Shown here in pieces: positions 44,612-57,147 of a stretch of 64,000 nt of DNA. Under the pieces are notes generated by a model. It was not told the origin of the DNA, did not search any database, and was given only the letters and a program-made list of their open reading frames with translations. The position numbers and the translations under genes are program-made. The DNA lies in NCBI RefSeq assembly GCF_033958435.1, contig NC_134167.1, forward strand, positions 206,001-270,000, read 5' to 3'. The number at the start of each line of letters is the position of its first letter. The first letter of the stretch is position 1. This DNA comes from Carettochelys insculpta. Lineage: Eukaryota > Chordata > Testudines > Carettochelyidae.

Positions 44612-44641
44612 GGGGAGGGGAGGGGAGGGGAGGGGAGGGGG
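44612..44641 (+). repeat. (GGGGA)n tract, G-quadruplex-type
   Basis: Six runs of four or more G spaced by single A residues, at the 5' truncation point of CR1. The sequence meets the usual pattern for an intramolecular G-quadruplex on the plus strand. Confidence 0.9.
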
Positions 44642-44977
44642 CAGCAACTGGCACCAGGCAGCCAGGAAAAAAAAACAGCTAGCAGAGGTAGACACAGAGC
44701 CACAGACCGCACAGCCACATTACTAGCAAATAAAGATAGATTATTCAGCCTCTCATAATCCTACACCCACAGCCCTCCAAGTGCCAAATTGAAACAGTCT
44801 TCCTGTTGCCTAATTCCTCAGCACCTGGGAGCTTTGGAGATGGCAAGAGGCTAGAGCAGAGAGCTGTGGGGCACATCCGGGACACCTCTGGAGGCTAATG
44901 AATTCGATTTAAAAACATGGCACTTTCTCATCACTCTTCACTTGGAATTTTAAATTCAAACTGAATGCCACACCTAA

Positions 44978-45249
44978 GGCTACACCTACACTAGAAGCAT
45001 CTGTCTACAGAAGTTTGTCAGAAGAGATGTTCCAACAAAACTTACACTGACAGATCGTGCCTACATACAAAAGCAGATCCATCTTTTGATCCACTCTGCT
45101 GATAAAAGGGCCCTCTGGAGAGTATACACAGCAACAGTTTCTGTCAACAAAACACACTTTGCACATAGAAGCTCTGTGAGTTTTGGCAACAAAACCCGAG
45201 TTTTGGCAACAAAACCCCAGTTTTGTCTCGACATAGTGTAGACATAGCC
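44978..45249. mobile_element. MITE with TAA duplication, 272 bp
   Basis: It begins GGCTACACCTACACTA and ends, reverse-complemented, GGCTATGTCTACACTA. TAA flanks it at 44975-44977 and 45250-45252, the target preference of PIF/Harbinger. An internal direct duplication of about 19 bp (gagttttggcaacaaaaccc) lies at 45178-45215. It has no coding capacity. Confidence 0.8.
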
Positions 45250-45252
45250 TAA

Positions 45253-47179
45253 GTGTCAAGGCTGTAGACTATAGTCCAAAGTTAACAGGGTCAGAACAAA
45301 CTACAGTATGCAAATTGCTCACATAAATTAGACAAATACTTGCAAAAAAAAAAAAAAAGGCATTTGCAGAAGCCAGGGTAGACCAAGCAAAAACTGCTAA
45401 GACACTATTTTATTTGCAACAAGTCATGTGATAACTCTGAGGGAGACCCTAGTCCTATTGAAATAAATGGGACTTTTCTCACTGACTTCAGCGGGGCCAG
45501 ATTTTTGCCTCCAGCACAGATCACGTTGCAAAAAAATGGATAGAGGTCAGAGATGATTAAGTCCCCAGGCATTAAGAAGCAAATCCCCCGCCCTACGCCT
45601 GCAAATTTAACCATACATGCCTTTAACGGGGAGATATTAAAGCGAATTACATTTTGCTGTATTAAATTGAAAGGACTTGGTTAAATAAATCATTTTAATC
45701 AAAGAAACAAATGGAAAGTGAAATGGAATGATCCCCTGTAGACTGCTTTTGACATTTGTGGATTTGTTTTGTATTCCCTTTCGCTCAATAAGCTGAAGGA
45801 TGACTGAGTTCATTTCACAGAAGATAGATTGTATTTTCCTCTCTGAGCATTGCAATGTCTGTTGAGTTCAACCAAAAAAAAATGACTGTGCTTTAAAAAC
45901 TCATGATTTCTATATTATTAGAGACAAACTGCACACCTGGGGCAAGGAGGAAGAAATGAATGCAATACTGATGTACGATAGTCCTGATTATCTAAAAATG
46001 GTGGTCAATATTGAGGGGCAGTTCTAATGTGAATGCACACTGAGAACTGGAGACTGGGCTCCAAACCAAAACTCTGAAACCAGTTTAAGCACTCCCAGCT
46101 CAAACACCCAAAACTGTACATGAAATTTGTGAGAGGACACATCCACTCACCCACTGCAGAGCTGTAACTAGGTATTTTAGCGAATGGGGCAAAATATTAT
46201 TCATGTGCCTCCCTCTCCTCCAAATTAAAAAATGTCTATTTTACTAAATGAGTTGTTTTTTCAAGGCAGAAGTGTGCAATGTCTTTGCACTACACTTCTG
46301 CATGGGGGACAGGGTGAATTTTAACCTTGTGAGAAAGACCCTGGGCTGGGAGTGATCACTCTCAAGAGACGTAAGTCTTCTTGGTTAGATTGGTCTATAG
46401 TGCCCTCATGTTCTCTCTGGTCAAAAAGTATGATGCAGGTAGGACAGATCTGCAGCTGGTGTCAATTGGCATCACTCCAACTGAAGTTAATGCAGCTACA
46501 CAGATTTACAACATCTGAGGATCTGGCTTCCTCATTTCACCCTATCTAATGGCAGAGTGGGAAGGTGAAAATAAACCCAAGCCTGCCTATTCCCAGCAGG
46601 GAGTAGAGAGAGAAAAAGCAATATTGTTCTTACCTATGGAAGGTCCTCATGTACTGCAGGGATGAGCACTGATGTAAAAAACTAGACACATCTGCAGTGC
46701 ACTTTTGGAAGGAACACAAGCTCAACATTAACTCTTTATGGGAGTTTAACACAAGAGTTAGTGTTACAACTGCACGTCCAGCTGTTTAGGTGTTTGGGGC
46801 CAAAGTATCATAGCACCTCAGTACCACAAAGGTACTCAGGTTCTTAAACCCCAGACTTGGGATATATTGTGCTACACTGACCCTTCAGACACCTGTACTA
46901 TCTTGGTCCCTGTGTTTTCCAGGGATAAGATCCAGAGGCACCTAAAGGTTCTGCCTCTGGACACGCTGCCGCCTCTAGCTTGAGATCCGAAGCCCTAGAG
47001 CAAGTCACAAACAGGAAAGAGAGGTGTTCTGCTGTCTAATGTGCTAAAATGCCACCCACTGGATCAGGTCCCAGACAGATTTTGAATGGAGAAGGAAGAG
47101 GCGGTGGTGCCCACCAGCAGCCAGAGTGCTCATGTGCAGTGTAGAAGACACAGCTTTAGTTTCCAACTGCCTACCAGAA
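45253..47179. other. Intergenic DNA, no gene seen
   Basis: Mostly AT-rich. A splice-donor-like site on the minus strand (plus-strand gttcttacctatgg, about 46627-46640) has no convincing exon behind it. Confidence 0.45.
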
Positions 47180-47412
47180 GGAAGAGGAAGAGGACTCAGA
47201 TTCAAATTCTGCCTCTCCTAAGAGTGCCCTAGCCCCTCAGCTGTGAGATATTATTACAGGGGGTCTCATCAATCTTCCCTACTGATGCTGTTCCACAGTG
47301 GATATAGAATGACAGGTTGCCCAGCATGGGAGAAGGGAGACCAGACCCTGGGTCTCTTGAATCCCAGATATGTGCTCTAACCATTGGACTAAGTCACAAG
47401 GTGGGCACCACC
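47180..47412 (-). repeat. tRNA-type SINE
   Basis: In reverse it reads ggttagagcacatatctggg, attcaagagacccagg, then ctgaggggctagggcactct. This is the layout of tRNA-derived reptile SINEs also seen at 60755. Confidence 0.5.
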
Positions 47413-48225
47413 ACTTCCTCTTCTAGCTGTTGTGTGGAACTTGATAGGTAGCTCCCCTCAAACCAGCTGGCTTCTGTAGATCTCATTCTAAGGCACTTCT
47501 CTCGCCATCTGCCGTATCAGAAGCTTAGGCATCAAACTCAGGCTTTGTGGTTCACAGTGGCATTCCTGTGATTTTCTGGATACTACAGTGCTCAGCATTG
47601 CAACGCTCAAGTCCCTTTGCGGCTCTAGTCTTTTCTTCCTTGTTATTAATATTGCAGTCACATTAGGGACAGCAGTTAAGTATCAGAATGTCATGACAAC
47701 AAACACAGTAGAGAGACACAGTCAAAACGCTTTAGACCCCTATTTAAAGAACTTACTGTCTAAGGCCTTGATTCTGCTATTTCCATGAAGCACAAGTCTA
47801 GGTCTATCCACAATAAAGAATCAGGGCTTAGTTTGTGACAAGTTGCATGAGCAATTTGAGAACTGAGAAAGGGTGGAGACCCAGAACTTTTACAGAATTC
47901 AAGCTCCTCTCTTGGCCTTGCATATAAAATTGAGAACAAAGCTACTGCTCCTTAGAGACCTTGATAGCTAATAATTTCCTGCAGCAAAGTGGACAGCTCA
48001 ACATATGCATTTTCATCAGTTGTGCCCACAAGCCCTCATTTATTGTCTCAAGGGCAGCAGGTGCAAATCACAAACTATAGAAAGTGACTTCAAGCAGGGC
48101 TGTATCGCTGTAGGCAACAAGCCTAGACCTGCAATACTCCATGTAGGAATTTGCAAATTGGCTTCAATATTTAGCATCATTTGGGATGTCAAAGGTTTAA
48201 CAGACCCCTTGCCAAAAACTACTCT

Positions 48226-48336
48226 GGGAGATTGTTTTGTGGGTTTTTTGATTACATCTCCCTTCTGTAAAGTCTCATACTCGGGGAGATTGTTTTGTGA
48301 GTTTTTTGATTACATCGCCCTTCTGTAAAGTCTCAT
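48226..48336. repeat. 58-bp tandem duplication
   Basis: gggagattgttttgtg... to ...ctgtaaagtctcat occurs twice with a period of 58 bases. Two differences are seen over the 53 compared positions, so the duplication is fairly recent. Confidence 0.9.
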
Positions 48337-51300
48337 TTGAAAGCTGTTAACACACACCACAAACACTGACGACACTGAATTATTTAGTACTGCACACCTA
48401 TCTTACTTAGAAGAAATCTTGCAGATGAAAGGAAAGTGTTTACTTCACAGGGATACAGTTGCAATTTACACAATGCACGGTGATGAAGAGGACATAGTGA
48501 AATACTATGGGGAACATCTAATAGGAAATTAGTTTACATTCTTTCCAACAGCTCTTACTGTGAGTCATTCAAAATATTGGACGTACAACATACACTGATT
48601 CCCAGCTTCTTCTGTCCTCTGGTAAAGGTCATATGGCTGCTGACTCTCAGACTTTCAATTCACTGAGCATTTTTCTCTTAATGTGGTTCCTACCCCTCTC
48701 CTCCAATGTTTAGTTTTTGCTGAAGGAATGAAAACAACAGACAAGACATCTTGCTTTTCTCTGGTAGCTGAAGGGACCAGATGACTCCGGATTTATAATG
48801 GGATCAGGGTGTTTTTTTTTTATTTTTTGGCCAATCACAGTCCATTTCCTACACATTGCCACAGACACTAAAGAGTGAAGTTGGCTTATGCTTGAGGACT
48901 TTAGGGTTCTTCAAATGGGATTGCTAGGACTGACAACTTTGGATGAATTCCTGGAAGTTTCATCACTTGCCATTATCTTTAATTAAAAGATTATTCTAAT
49001 TTCTGGAGGGCAACTCTGGAGGGTTGGCAACCCTTGGGATTGTTGCCATCTAAATACTTGGGAACCTTCAGTTCCTTCACTTAGCCAGATACAAAGCAGG
49101 ACAGCAAGGCCCAAGGCAGTAGAAGTGGAACTGAACCAAGAACTTCTCTGTAAGAGGTAACCCATCTGCGCGAAGCATAATATACATAAGAACGAATGAA
49201 CGGAAAATAGGGAAAGCTATGTCCAAATGAAAGAGCAACAAACTGCAATGGAGATTGTGTACGATCATCTCCATCACAGAACACCAGTGAACCTGACCTA
49301 AGTAAGAGTAAGGTTTTTCAAAAATGCTCAACACCACCAAGCTAAGCTGTTTGGAAAATACGCCACTGCTATTATGTGCTTACATGGGAGCTAAGCTCTT
49401 CTGAGAAGCCTGGGTATGTCTGCATTTCCTGCACGCACAAGTCATCAAATACATAGATTTATTCAGAACATCTCTCTCTATTGCTGCTGAAGACCATCTA
49501 TCAATGGTGTTTAGTGAGCTGCAGGACAAGCTGCCTCTTCAAGTAGCAAGTATTTTATTATTTGGACAATACATGCCGACATACAGTACCTACGTACCAA
49601 TGAACATCAAAGGGCATAAGATCCATTACAAGTCGCGAGGTCTGCTCACAACTCACTAGCTATTAGTTGGAGTCTCACATCACAAACACTCTTCTATCTA
49701 TATTGAAAAACAGATACTAGGAATGGTTCTAAACTTACTGAGCCATTGAACAGGTGACTGTATTCTTTATAGGAGCCTAGAATAATTAATTAATCCCAAA
49801 ATACATTTGGTGAATGTGAATACTCATCACCATTGACTATGCCAAGGGCCAGATCAGCAACTCGTGAATGCTAGCTCAATTTGCTATGTAAATATTCCAC
49901 CAGCTGAGAATCTGTGCCCCCTACCACACCCCTGCCAGAAACCTGATCTAGTGTTCAGAACAAAGAAGTGGGGGGTGGGGCTATTAGTTAGAACGCCTGT
50001 TTTCTATTCCTGACTTTGCCATAAACTTAGGAACTGGCAATTTTTACACTCAGGCAGAGAAACTGATGCAACGTAACAAAATGTACTCATCCAATGCATT
50101 TTATAAAGACTACATTAATTAATGTTTGCACCACACTTTGATATCCTTGGCTAACACACATCAGCAGTAGAAAGTAATAAAGCCTACGGAAGAAATTATA
50201 TCAGGGAACCCCCAACTTTAATAGGGGTTCATGGGCAATGTTTGTCCTAAAGACCTATTTAAAAAGATTGTTAGATTTACCTGCTTTGTTTCAAGCATTA
50301 CGCATTCAATCTTGTCCCATTTAAGTCAACGGAAACAGGATTGTGCTCAACTGAACTTCTTAGAGAAGGGGATCATAAAAGGGTGAACTCCAGCTCCAAG
50401 CACATGAAATCCCCCGATTGAGGGAATTCTGAAGAGCTCTGCAGCTGCACACAACCAGTCCAACAATGCACAAGCAGTCAGTCGCTTGGTTCATCCTCAG
50501 CCAGATTAAGAGAGCTCTGTGTTAAAACTGACCTAACAATGGTTTCCTTGGATAGAGAGGAGCCAAAGGAAAGGACAATGACTGCAAGAACCGGAATTGT
50601 TGGCACATAGGCACGCATGCTGACTCTGTGGGTGCACTGGGACTGGAGCACCTACATAAAAAGAGTGGGTGCTCAGACCCCACAAGTGGACCCTGTTGAG
50701 CAGCTCCTCCTCCCTGAAGCCTCTCACCCGCTACCAATTAGCGATAGGCAAGATGCGCTGTGAGGAAGAGGGAGGAGCAGGGGGAGGGAGAGGAGAGGAG
50801 AAGCAAGGACAGGGTATTTAGTGGGAGGGATGGAATAGGGCAAAAAGAAGCAGGATGCAGGCAGCACCTGGGTCAAGCTCCCTGAGGAAATCAGAAATCA
50901 GCACTTCTGAGTGCTATGTGCTTGGCAGTGTGTCACCAATGTTCCATGTGGCTCAGGGGTGGGGGAGAGTAACAGAAAGAAATTACATAGTAAGATGTGT
51001 TTGGGTCATTTCATCCTGAATTTAAACAATACGTCTGCCCCCATTCAACATTTGGTTATATTATTAAATGGACATTTTGCAAGGGAGTTTGATCTTACTA
51101 TGAAGTATTTCTTGCAGAAGAGGGAGTAGGACTTGGGGAAGAACAGTGCTGAAGGAAGATTTCTTGCTGGTTCTACTGATATGTACTGTCTCCTCCCACG
51201 TGAAGGACAGGTTTTCAAAGTATGCTCTTGCTTGGCAAGATCTGGTGTGAAACCACAGAGATACTCCCACTAGTCACCCGATAGAGTTTGCTGGAGAATA

Positions 51301-52054
51301 ACACAGTGCCACTCTTGTATAAGATGTTGCTCTATTCACAGAGTTCACCAATAACAGCCATTTCTTAAAAGTTATGTCATATTCTTCATCTCAATTTGAA
51401 GAACAAATTTTAACCAAGAGGCTTTGTGTGCTCCACAAACAGAACTGTCTCCAGAAGTTTGAACCAAGGTAAACAAACTGCTCTAGTTCACTTTGTCAAT
51501 CTAGTGTCCAACATCATGGAACTGCTGCAAAATTCAACAGAAAGAGCCAAGACAGAACCAATACTCACAATGATTCTCAACTTCTCTCATGATAAAAACC
51601 ACGCCTGCCATATAATAAGGAGCCAGTCAGAAACTTCTTCCCTATACAGCAGTACAGGAAGGAATAAGTTTGTTGCAACATCTCATCTGAGCACATCTGA
51701 CCTGTTGTACTGGAACGCCAAGTCAATTTTCCTGTACAAATGTAAGCAGGCTCCTGCAGTCTCTCCCTGCAGCAGAGCCTAAAGAACTCACTTTCAGTTG
51801 AAACAGGAATAGTACCAATCCCTGACTCTTTCCAAATAAAATGGTGAGTCCCCTCTTTTCCGTTTGGATGTGTGTAATAGCCCTCTAACCCACATCAGGC
51901 TCCTCACATAAAATTAATATCTTTCAGTTAGTTCCCTGTCAGTAAGACAAGAAGAGAGAAACACAGTATTTATGCTTTCTTCTTTTGGAAGGCACCCACA
52001 TACCAGTGATAGAATCTGACAAGATTCTGGATAATTTGTTAGCCATCTTTTTAA
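48337..52054. other. Intergenic DNA, no gene seen
   Basis: AT-rich. About 50520-50850 is a GC/purine-rich block that may be a dispersed repeat. No splice-bounded open frame was found. Confidence 0.4.
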
Positions 52055-52415
52055 AAACATAACAAAGGTCACACTGGGTCAGACCAAGGTCCTTCTAGCT
52101 CAGTATTCTGTCTTCTGACAGTGGCCAATGCCAGATGGCCTGGGGGGAGTAAAAAGAACAGGTAATCATCAAGTGAGCCATCCCCTATCACCCATTCCCA
52201 ATTTCTGACAAACAGAGGCTAGGGACAAAACCCCTGCTTATCTTGGCTAATAATGACTGATTGTCCTATCCTCCATGAATTTATTTACTTCTCTTTTGAA
52301 CTCTGATGTAGCCATAGCCTTCACAACATCAACATCCTCTGGCAGGGAATTACACAAGTTGACCGTATATTGTGTGAAGAAGATTTCTATATAATGCTGT
52401 TTTAATGTTTCAGAC
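52055..52415 (-). mobile_element. CR1 LINE 3' end, second subfamily
   Basis: Plus strand: aacataacaaaggtcacact, gggtcagaccaaggtccttc, cagtattctgtcttctgaca, as at 42649. It is more diverged than that copy. Confidence 0.8.
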
Positions 52416-53042
52416 AGCAGGACTTCTGTCCCTCCCTGTGGGGCTCTATTCCACAGCACAACAGATCTCACTGTTAAGACAAAACAAAACCACACCACAA
52501 AGCATTGCTGACTCTCATCTTAACGTGATATCTTTAACGTTGCCCGTTTGTCACAAATTTCATCTCCCTCCATCATTGTCAGCACTCCCTCTGCCTTCTT
52601 GATATTTACAACCTGCTGAGAACTTACAGGCATTTTCTTACATCCCCTCATTACCCAAATTTAACATATTTAGCTCATTTCATTTGCCCTCCTTGGTGTC
52701 CTGGCTCTCGTACTTCCTGGCAATTCACAATTTCAGGATGCACCTATGGCTTCAGACGAAATGAAGGCTGCATGTGGACTGAAACATGGCAATCTTCTCC
52801 ACGACTGACAAATTGCAGCCTGTTTTTCACAGGTAGTGAACAAAGCCTGTTATGCTCAATACCAAGTAGAGATCTACTGCAACATACGTGACTCTCGTCC
52901 TGATACATTACACAAAAATAAGATCCTCAAAACTATGACTTGAAAGACAACATGAAGAATCACAATCCATGTTTCTTTTTCCAATTCATGAATTATAAAA
53001 TACATGAGATAGAAAAGTTCTCAGCAGTGGCAGCACACTTAC

Positions 53043-53241
53043 CTAACTTGCGATGCACTCTGCAGACCTGGGAAAAGCCAATCTCCGGGGAGCAGAACTC
53101 TGCAGGACCACACATGGCCATGGCAACATAAATTGACTTCCAGTTCGTCACTGGGGTTGCTACCGCTAGATCACGTCCGATTACTTTAGAGGAATTTTTT
53201 TCTCTTTTTCCAACTGCACCAGCTGACTTCTGCAGAGGTTC
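53043..53241 (-). CDS. Internal coding exon, 199 nt, unknown protein
   Basis: The best host-gene candidate in the window. On the minus strand a pyrimidine tract and acceptor (cctttcttgttttcag) end at 53242. The donor GTAAGTGTGC starts at 53042. The 199 nt between are open in only one frame, phase 0 at entry and phase 1 at exit: 66 codons plus one base. The peptide opens with a basic, polar stretch (QKSAGAVGKREKNSSKVIGR). It then has an ordered-looking part (TPVTNWKSIYVAMA, then CGPAEFCSPEIGF and QVCRVHRKL) with three cysteines. I do not recognise the family. It does not resemble any of the retroelement proteins in the window. No flanking exon of the same gene was identified, which is compatible with long introns. 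A chance open exon-like stretch is possible but less likely given both strong splice sites. Confidence 0.55.
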
Positions 53242-56200
53242 CTGAAAACAAGAAAGGTTTTTGGTTGTTGTTTTTTTTTTTTTAAATATTCACTTCCAAG
53301 TTGTTACTGATCAAAGTAGAGATGAGAAGCAGCTGTTGCAAAGAGAAAGCAGCTACTCTTGCACTCTCCTAATACTCTGGGCACCTGTGCTTGAGATATT
53401 TGCTCCTCTAACAGGTCAGAGCAAAAGGTGAAGACTGCAGTCCTGATTTTCCTCTCACTTACAACTTGATAAACTGTGTGTCAACCAATAAAGTTGGGTG
53501 GGATGCTGTGGGGAGGAATTATACCTGTTTAAGCCCAAAGCATGAAAGAAGGAGGATCAGGACAGAATAATTTGGAGACATTAAAGCTAGAAGGGAACAG
53601 TACATTGAGTCTGAGCTTCAATATAGGAATATATTCAATATAGCATCGGACACAGAATTTTATCCAGCAACTTTTGTACTGAGTTCAGTACTTTGTGTTG
53701 GATAAACATATCTTTGAGGAAGGCACCCCAATTTATAAACAGACTTCCACAGGATATTCCCGTTGCTGGGTAGCTTTAGGCAAATTCTTTACACTAAAAT
53801 GTTCAAGTAGAACTTTTGATTTCAAATTTTGTGAGCTCTCCTTAAGCCTGATTTTTAGAAATTCTGAGTGAACCTTACAAAGTTGAAGTCAATGAAAGCT
53901 GTGGATGCTCCCACCATGAAAGTCAGGGCCACAGAGCATCTCAAGGTAAGCATATGAAGTCAGAGAACACTTCTGAAAACACAACTAATGTGTCTGTGCC
54001 CCAGTTTCCCACACACAATGTGAACACAAACACAAGAGACTTCCATACTCCACAAAAGTAAGGCAATTTTTTGCTTATGTCCAGGTGGAAGCATTACAAA
54101 CCATCTGGAATTCTCCTTTGAACTGGAAATAGATATGTACAGGCCTGCTGGGGGGGGCGGGGGCGGGTAAAGAGGGCAACTGCCCAGGCACTCGGTGATT
54201 CAAAATGGCTCAGGGCTCCCAGATGCTGGTACTGCAGCAGTGGCCAAAACCACAGGCCTTTTAAATTGCTGTTGGAACTCCACATGGCATGCTCTAAGGG
54301 CTGGTGTGGAGAAGGGGAAGGGACGGTCCAGATGGCATGGAGGACTGGCTGATCCCAACCCCACCCATTCCACTCAAGGCCCTGCCTCTTCTAGGAGTGT
54401 GGCACTGCCCCCCCTCCACACACACCTTGTCCTGGGGCTCACAGTTCCGTCGGTTCCCCCTGGATATGAAGGCTTCACAAAGAAAGGAAACAGGCGCGGG
54501 GAGAAGGGGAGAGTATCATGCAATTTCCATATAGACACGTCACCAATCATTCCAGATGCTACAAGCTTGCTCAGAGCTATATTAGCTGTGCTGGGAAGTC
54601 ATTTTGGTTTCCAGTGCTTGTGATGCAAGCAACTTTCTGTGCTACCTAGGGGACTGTTGCTCTCTGCACATCTCCAGAATAACCATGGTTCCTTCTATGG
54701 CTTGAGAAGACTAGGTCACAAAGAGGTCAGGAACAGGTGCATGAGCCCATGTGCAGCCTCCTTCAAGACAAAGCATCTACAGCAGCAGATGTGTATTATG
54801 AGCTGAAACTGCTACTGAGGATTATGGGACAAATTGAAATTTGGTGCACACTGGACAGTGGATGGATCTCTGAAAGGTGGTCAGGACTGACCCAAAAGAG
54901 GGCTTACATTTAGTTGCATGACCAGTTGATTTTCAAAAAGAAAACAGGTGATTGGAATGGTTTCAGATTCAGGTTCCCTACTGTGGTTTCACTCCCTTCT
55001 CTGGTAAGGGTCTACAGTAGTTTATACTGTGCCAACTGCCAGAATGAGCTGATAGAATGTATTTGCTGGAATAAACAGCCTGAGATAAAGCACTGCACCT
55101 GAGAACTTCGTGAGGATTCTTTACCACTCCCCAGAGGATTTGATCTTCTCTGCAAATTTAGAGATGTGAACTTGGAGGACAAGACCTTGTTTCCCTTTGT
55201 TTCATGGAAAACGGGAGCTTTGGTTGGAAATCACTCATCTGAAATACATTAGACCATTTTAGATGACTGGGTCAGAACAATAGATGGGGAGAAATTAGAA
55301 TTAAGAAGATGCAAGGAAAACGACTATTGTTGGGGACCCTGAATTTTGAGAAACTGGCTTTATGCATGAGCTAGTATTAGAAAAGCGGATCAGAATTCTG
55401 CACCGATTCAGCAAGTTCCATTTGAAATCACTGGGACAGATGTACTTAGAATTGGACTCGTCACATGCTTAAAATTAAGTACAGATGTAAGTACCTTAAG
55501 CATGGCCTGGGTAATATGTATATAAATCCAGAGTAACATCACTGTTGTCAGCAGTGTTGGCTTTATGCCAGTGTAAACTAGAACAGACTTTAATCTTTCA
55601 TCTTATAATTTGAGCTAGTTAAGAGATTTTTATTTTTAGCCGTACTAAAATAGTAGTTACAAAACCAAGCTGAAAGAAGAAATAGATTTCCTGACTTCAT
55701 ATTGCTACTTCAAATCCCAACTGTTTCCAATGGGAAGATTCCTAATGCAGCAGACAATGGAAATGCTCAGAGTTCTGTGACACCCTTCTGAATAAAATAC
55801 AGGCAGCACTATCTTCTGGAATAACCACCTTAAAGACTTGGTGATTAGAATATGGGAGTAAGTGGCAGAATTCCTGGGCTTTCTCTCCTACTGTCACTGC
55901 AAGCAAGTGACTTATTACCCGTACCTTAGTTCACCCAAGGCCTGCCAGGCAGCAGGCAGACATCATGAGTAGCCATGTACAGAGTGAATTCAGAAGAGGT
56001 ATAAGATATTACATCACTATGGAATTTTATGCTAACCTTGCATGGGTGAAAGTTATAGGTGGAAGACCATGGAAAGCAAGCCTTGCCCATCTGTAAAAAG
56101 GGAGCTAATTCTCACCTAGGACCTGCCTTTTCTAAAGTGCTTTGAGATCCAGTTTCCCAACTGCTGCCATCTATCACAACTCTGTTAACACTGGTGGAGC

Positions 56201-57139
56201 TAAGCCTGTTTAAATCAGCTGCAGATCTGGCTATGGTGAACCACAAGTAGCATATTCCCTTTTAGATTTGTACAAGAGAGGGCAGAATTAATCCCTGCAA
56301 GAGCTAGATATTATGGTTACTGTATTCTCTATGATAACCAAGTTTATGGAGTCTTTGCTGAAGTTGTCTACAAAGGGGCAAGTGGAGAGGTGGCTTTATG
56401 TTGTGGATGCCAGACTTCATTTTATCTTCCCCCAGACACATCCTCACCCCAGTTACAGTGACATCAAATAATATTTGTTAAACACTGCAAGCACAAATTA
56501 AAGTCATAGTATGTACAGAAACGACATGAGCCAAAATAAAAATCTTTCTAGGAATACTGGAAGAGGCAGCGCCAGTCAGCTAATATTACCTTGACATGAA
56601 TTCAGTTAAAACCTTGAGTTGTACAGCGATAACGTCCATTGAACAACAACAACAAAGTCACTAAAATTCCAGAAAGGTGTCTTAACAAGTCAGAGTCTAG
56701 CTTCAAATTCCTTTGTGTTCATGAGAACAGAACAGGATTGTTCAGGTCACAGTGATGGCAAGTTTTAAATATCTTAGCGAGACAAGGTGACTCTTCAGGA
56801 CAGCTGCTTCCAGAGAAAGGCAGCAAAGCAAGGTAGGAAATCAGAATGGCACTATGCAGCAGAGTGAGTGGGAGGTAAGAGAGGCAGACATGCGGAATTA
56901 GACTGGCCAGTCTGAACCTACTCTTATTGAAGATTTTTTCCAAAGAGCTCCATTCCCTTTATGGCACTGACAATAAACGGTAAGGGTTTCAGAGACAGCC
57001 TGAGTGGCTTTGTAATTATGGACGTCAGACGAGAAAATTTTAAGCGTCCCTTCTAGCCTGAAAACTGATTCACCTCTGAATGAGCAAGCCATAAATTTGC
57101 ACTGAGAGATGGCCGCATCAACCCATAACTCCTGGGCAG
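53242..57139. other. Intergenic or intronic DNA
   Basis: If the exon at 53043 is real this is upstream intron. It contains the GC-rich repeat at 54145-54460 and MIR-like traces near 55850-56150. No second exon was found. Confidence 0.4.
54145..54460 (+). repeat. GC-rich dispersed repeat
   Basis: It contains ccttttaaattgctgttgga, ccccacccattccactcaag and ccttgtcctggggctcacag, closely parallel to 18420-18665. Confidence 0.5.
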
Positions 57140-57147
57140 TGCCAGAG

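Noticed and set aside
46627..46700. Strong donor-like site on the minus strand with a possible microexon
   Set aside because: Would require a 20-nt exon with a weak acceptor; the surroundings look like old repeat DNA.
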